Assembly: GCF_024171525.1 (NCBI RefSeq)
Contig: NZ_JALJZY010000005.1
Span: 62,001-126,000, forward strand
Reading direction: 5' to 3'
DNA from: Neisseriaceae bacterium HSC-16F19
GTDB taxonomy: Bacteria > Pseudomonadota > Gammaproteobacteria > Burkholderiales > Neisseriaceae
Length of the DNA stretch: 64,000 nucleotides
Positions 62,123 through 64,000 of this stretch are shown in pieces; position 1 is the first letter of the stretch; each line of letters starts with the position of its first letter. The position numbers and the translations under genes are program-made. Under the pieces are notes generated by a model that was not told the DNA's origin, did no database searches, and saw nothing but the letters and a program-made list of their open reading frames with translations.

Positions 62123-63157
62123 TTAACCGTTTAACAAAGCATCGGTCATCGCCTGCCAAGCCGCGAGCTCCGGCTCGCCTTCCTTACGGCGGCCGAAAAA
62201 CTGCACCACGGTGCGGCGGTGCTCGTCCAAGCCTTCGATGCAGGTGACGAAACCGCCTGCCACCGGGCGGCGTACCACCCAGCTTTCGGCAATGGTGCTG
62301 TCTTGCAGATGCAGATTAAAGCCGGTGCTGGCGCCGTCGAGCACATTCAGGTAGCCGCGGGCGCGCACCACCTTGTGCACCGGCCCGGTCTGGATTTGCA
62401 CCAGACCGCGGTTGCCGACAAACACCATCAGCTCCATACCGCAATCGCGCACCTGTTCCAGTACCCGTTCCCACACGCCGTTGTCCAACCGCCGCGCCAT
62501 GCCCGCCGGGGCTTGCTGGTAGGCGGTCAGACGGTCGATGCCGAAGCGCTCCAGCAAGCCGCCGAATTGGTGCACATCGGTCAGCGCCTGCCAGCCTTGG
62601 TGAAACGCGGCCAGTTGCGTGTCGTCCAAAGGCGGCGGGATGGTCACGGACGGGGGTGGGGCTGCCTGAAAACCGGGCGCGCCACTTTGGCCGAAGGTGT
62701 CGAGCAAAGCCTGCCAGGCGGGCAGGGCGGCGGGGTCGCGCAGAAACACTTTTTGCAGCGCGGTGCCGTATTCGTCGTAAAACTGAATCGAGCGCGACAC
62801 TTCGCCGCGTGCCTGGCCGGTTACGGCCAGGGCATGGTGCCAATGGCGGGTAAACAGGCGCAGGTCTATGCCGCCGATATTGAGCGCAATGCCGCCCTGT
62901 TCCGACCAGCGCACATTGTCGTACACGCCTTTGCGTTCATGCACCGCCACGCTGTTGCGCACAATGGCTTCCACCTGTCCCAAGGTATGCAGCTGCTGCA
63001 CAATATCGCCGCAGGCGCGGCCCAGATAAACGGTATCGGGCGCGGCGGCCATCAGCTCGCCTTCGCTGACACCCAAGGCCGCAGCGCCTTCGCGGGGAAA
63101 ATAGGGGCCGTCGGCGGCGGCTTTGAGGTCTTGGTATTGTTGCCAGAGCGGGGTCAT
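62123..63157 (-). CDS. Heme-degrading/transport factor HemS/HmuS
   Basis: 344 residues from ATG 63157 (AAAGGAA upstream on the minus strand), the typical HemS/ChuS length. Two tandem related halves: N-terminal with SVAVHERKGVYDNVRWSEQGGIALNIGGIDLRLF and C-terminal with GGLLERFGIDRLTAYQQA ... ELMVFVGNRGLVQIQTGPVHKVVRARGYLNVLDGASTGFNLHL. The end FVTCIEGLDEHRRTVVQFFGRRKEG-PE is also family-like. In relatives it takes heme from the transporter or degrades it. The usual outer-membrane receptor gene is not within 0.8 kb upstream. Confidence 0.88.
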   Translation of the reverse strand: MTPLWQQYQDLKAAADGPYFPREGAAALGVSEGELMAAAPDTVYLGRACGDIVQQLHTLGQVEAIVRNSVAVHERKGVYDNVRWSEQGGIALNIGGIDLRLFTRHWHHALAVTGQARGEVSRSIQFYDEYGTALQKVFLRDPAALPAWQALLDTFGQSGAPGFQAAPPPSVTIPPPLDDTQLAAFHQGWQALTDVHQFGGLLERFGIDRLTAYQQAPAGMARRLDNGVWERVLEQVRDCGMELMVFVGNRGLVQIQTGPVHKVVRARGYLNVLDGASTGFNLHLQDSTIAESWVVRRPVAGGFVTCIEGLDEHRRTVVQFFGRRKEGEPELAAWQAMTDALLNG

Positions 63158-63242
63158 GGGCGGTTTCCTTTGGGTGTCGGGAGGTGTTGGGTCGGGAGGC
63201 TTGGCAGATGCCATTTATATTGTAAGGGCTGGTTTCACACCA

Positions 63243-63629
63243 CAGGTATCTACACATTTTTAGGCTACCTGAAATTTTTGGATTTATATTCGGTTCATGT
63301 GCTGAAATTTTAATCAAAGAACGTTTACGGCTCAGTCCTATCCGCTGGCGCAGCCGAACGGAGCGCGGTTTTTCGGGGAGGAAGGGCAAATCTATTTGAG
63401 CAGCGCAGCTGCGAGTTGTTGCCCGCCCGAAAAAGCGTGCGGAGAGAGGGAAGTTTGCGCAGCAAACCTGCAACCGCGGCCGCCTTTCTTTTGCCTTCTT
63501 TTCTTTGGCGGCGCAAAGACAATATCCGTGTGACCGCAGGGAATCCCGTGGGACGGCCACGAAGCGCAAATGACAAGGTTGAGTAACGTGCAAGACAAGG
63601 TAGCATCAGTTTGTGTTTTCAGGCAGCCT
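63243..63629. repeat. Large structured repeat, copy D (387 bp)
   Basis: Starts GGTATCTACACATTTTTAGG (like copy B) and a DUS of Eikenella type AGGCTACCTGAA (63262-63273); ends at an inverted DUS (63619-63629). Same alternative 3' module as copy B (CGTGTGACCGCAGGGAATCC and so on). Main stem 63366-63377 with 63426-63437 with one mismatched pair. Confidence 0.82.
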
Positions 63630-63717
63630 TGAAAGGCTTGTCGGACTTAATTTTCAAAGCTCGGAGCTTGTTTTGAACTCGAAAACGGCTACCTGAAACG
63701 ATAACAGCAACAGTGTT

Positions 63718-63836
63718 CCCTCTCCCGTGGGAGAGGGTTAGGGAGAGGGCTGTGAACGGCTGCTGACATCTTGAATGACTTGCAGCAACATCAAACGTTT
63801 AGCCCTCTCCCCAACCCCTCTCCCACGGGCGAGGGG
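63718..63836. repeat. CCCTCTCCC-type palindrome pair
   Basis: CCCTCTCCCGTGGGAGAGGG-TTAGGGAGAGGG (63718-63749) and the inverted AGCCCTCTCCCCAACCCCTC-TCCCACGGGCGAGGGG (63801-63836), separated by about 50 bases. This type is widespread in proteobacterial intergenic regions and is probably an REP/BIME-like element. Region 63630-63717 shows nothing recognisable apart from a decayed DUS (GGCTACCTGAAA) at 63688. Confidence 0.7.
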
Positions 63837-63923
63837 CTTACGTTACTGACACTGTTTATACTGCCGGATGTGATTCAGAAATTTTCCCCGGACAGTAGTG
63901 CGCAATGCTGCAAACCACAGAAC

Positions 63924-63948
63924 GGGCGGGTGTAAAACCCGCCCCTAC
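63924..63948. repeat. REP-like palindrome, identical to 53101-53125
   Basis: GGGCGGGTGTAAAACCCGCC-CCTAC. The remaining bases to the window end show only an incomplete DUS (TTTCAGGC). Confidence 0.65.
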
Positions 63949-64000
63949 ATGGATGGCGGCATCTGCGATGCCGTGCGGGGCGCCTACACATGTTTCAGGC

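Overview
The window is a chromosomal segment of a betaproteobacterium of the family Neisseriaceae. Three things point there. Dozens of copies of a 12-base DNA uptake sequence (DUS), AGGCTGCCTGAA, lie between genes and form many terminators; this is the Simonsiella-type dialect, not the meningococcal one. Gene order is neisserial: glk-hexR, rpmH-rnpA-yidD-yidC facing dnaA-dnaN, and dnaB-pilHIJKL. Correia-type (CREE) miniature repeats are present. I would not name the species. GC is high (well over 50% by eye), except in the pilin operon. No tRNA, rRNA, CRISPR array, prophage or complete insertion sequence was seen.

Layout. 1-4.4 kb: 3' end of glk, hexR, an acyl-CoA dehydrogenase and a hypothetical protein. 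4.5-11.3 kb: ridA, ybaK, then the replication region (yidC, yidD, rnpA, rpmH / candidate origin / dnaA, dnaN). 11.4-22.6 kb: a DUF4190 protein, nfsA-type nitroreductase, amiC-tsaE, murI, a ybaN-like gene, an rsmB-type methyltransferase, grxD, a DUF2459 protein, gshB, an amino-acid racemase, two tandem dgkA genes and a PCuAC copper chaperone. 22.8-30 kb: rpe, a Spy/CpxP-like protein, the minor-pilin operon behind dnaB, and sodB. 30-49 kb: waaA-tamB-tamA, thiL-pgpA, zapG, trmA, mlaC, an HAD phosphatase with hda, slyD, an MFS exporter, groES-groEL and a second DUF4190 protein. 49-64 kb: a bestrophin-like channel, a cupin-like oxygenase, a PLP decarboxylase, rluF, uvrB and a heme-uptake locus (hemS plus hmuTUV-type ABC transporter).

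Most genes are core housekeeping. Functional groups are replication initiation and its control (dnaA, dnaN, hda, dnaB), envelope biogenesis (yidC, tamAB, waaA, amiC, murI, mlaC, dgkA), type IV pili and transformation (minor pilins plus DUS), and iron/heme acquisition.

The unusual content is between genes. (1) A 340-390 bp DUS-bounded repeat occurs four times; its core is highly conserved, it has several stems (one with a compensatory base change) and two alternative 3' modules. (2) Six CREE-like elements carry a divergent terminal repeat; one ends 20 bases before the dnaA start codon, one supplies the zapG stop codon, and one is nested in a copy of the large repeat. (3) Two miniature elements have GAGACCTTTGCAAAA termini and 5-bp target duplications, one of them inserted inside a DUS. 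(4) Many REP-like palindromes have a GTAGG foot. The strongest candidate for something undescribed is the four-copy structured repeat.
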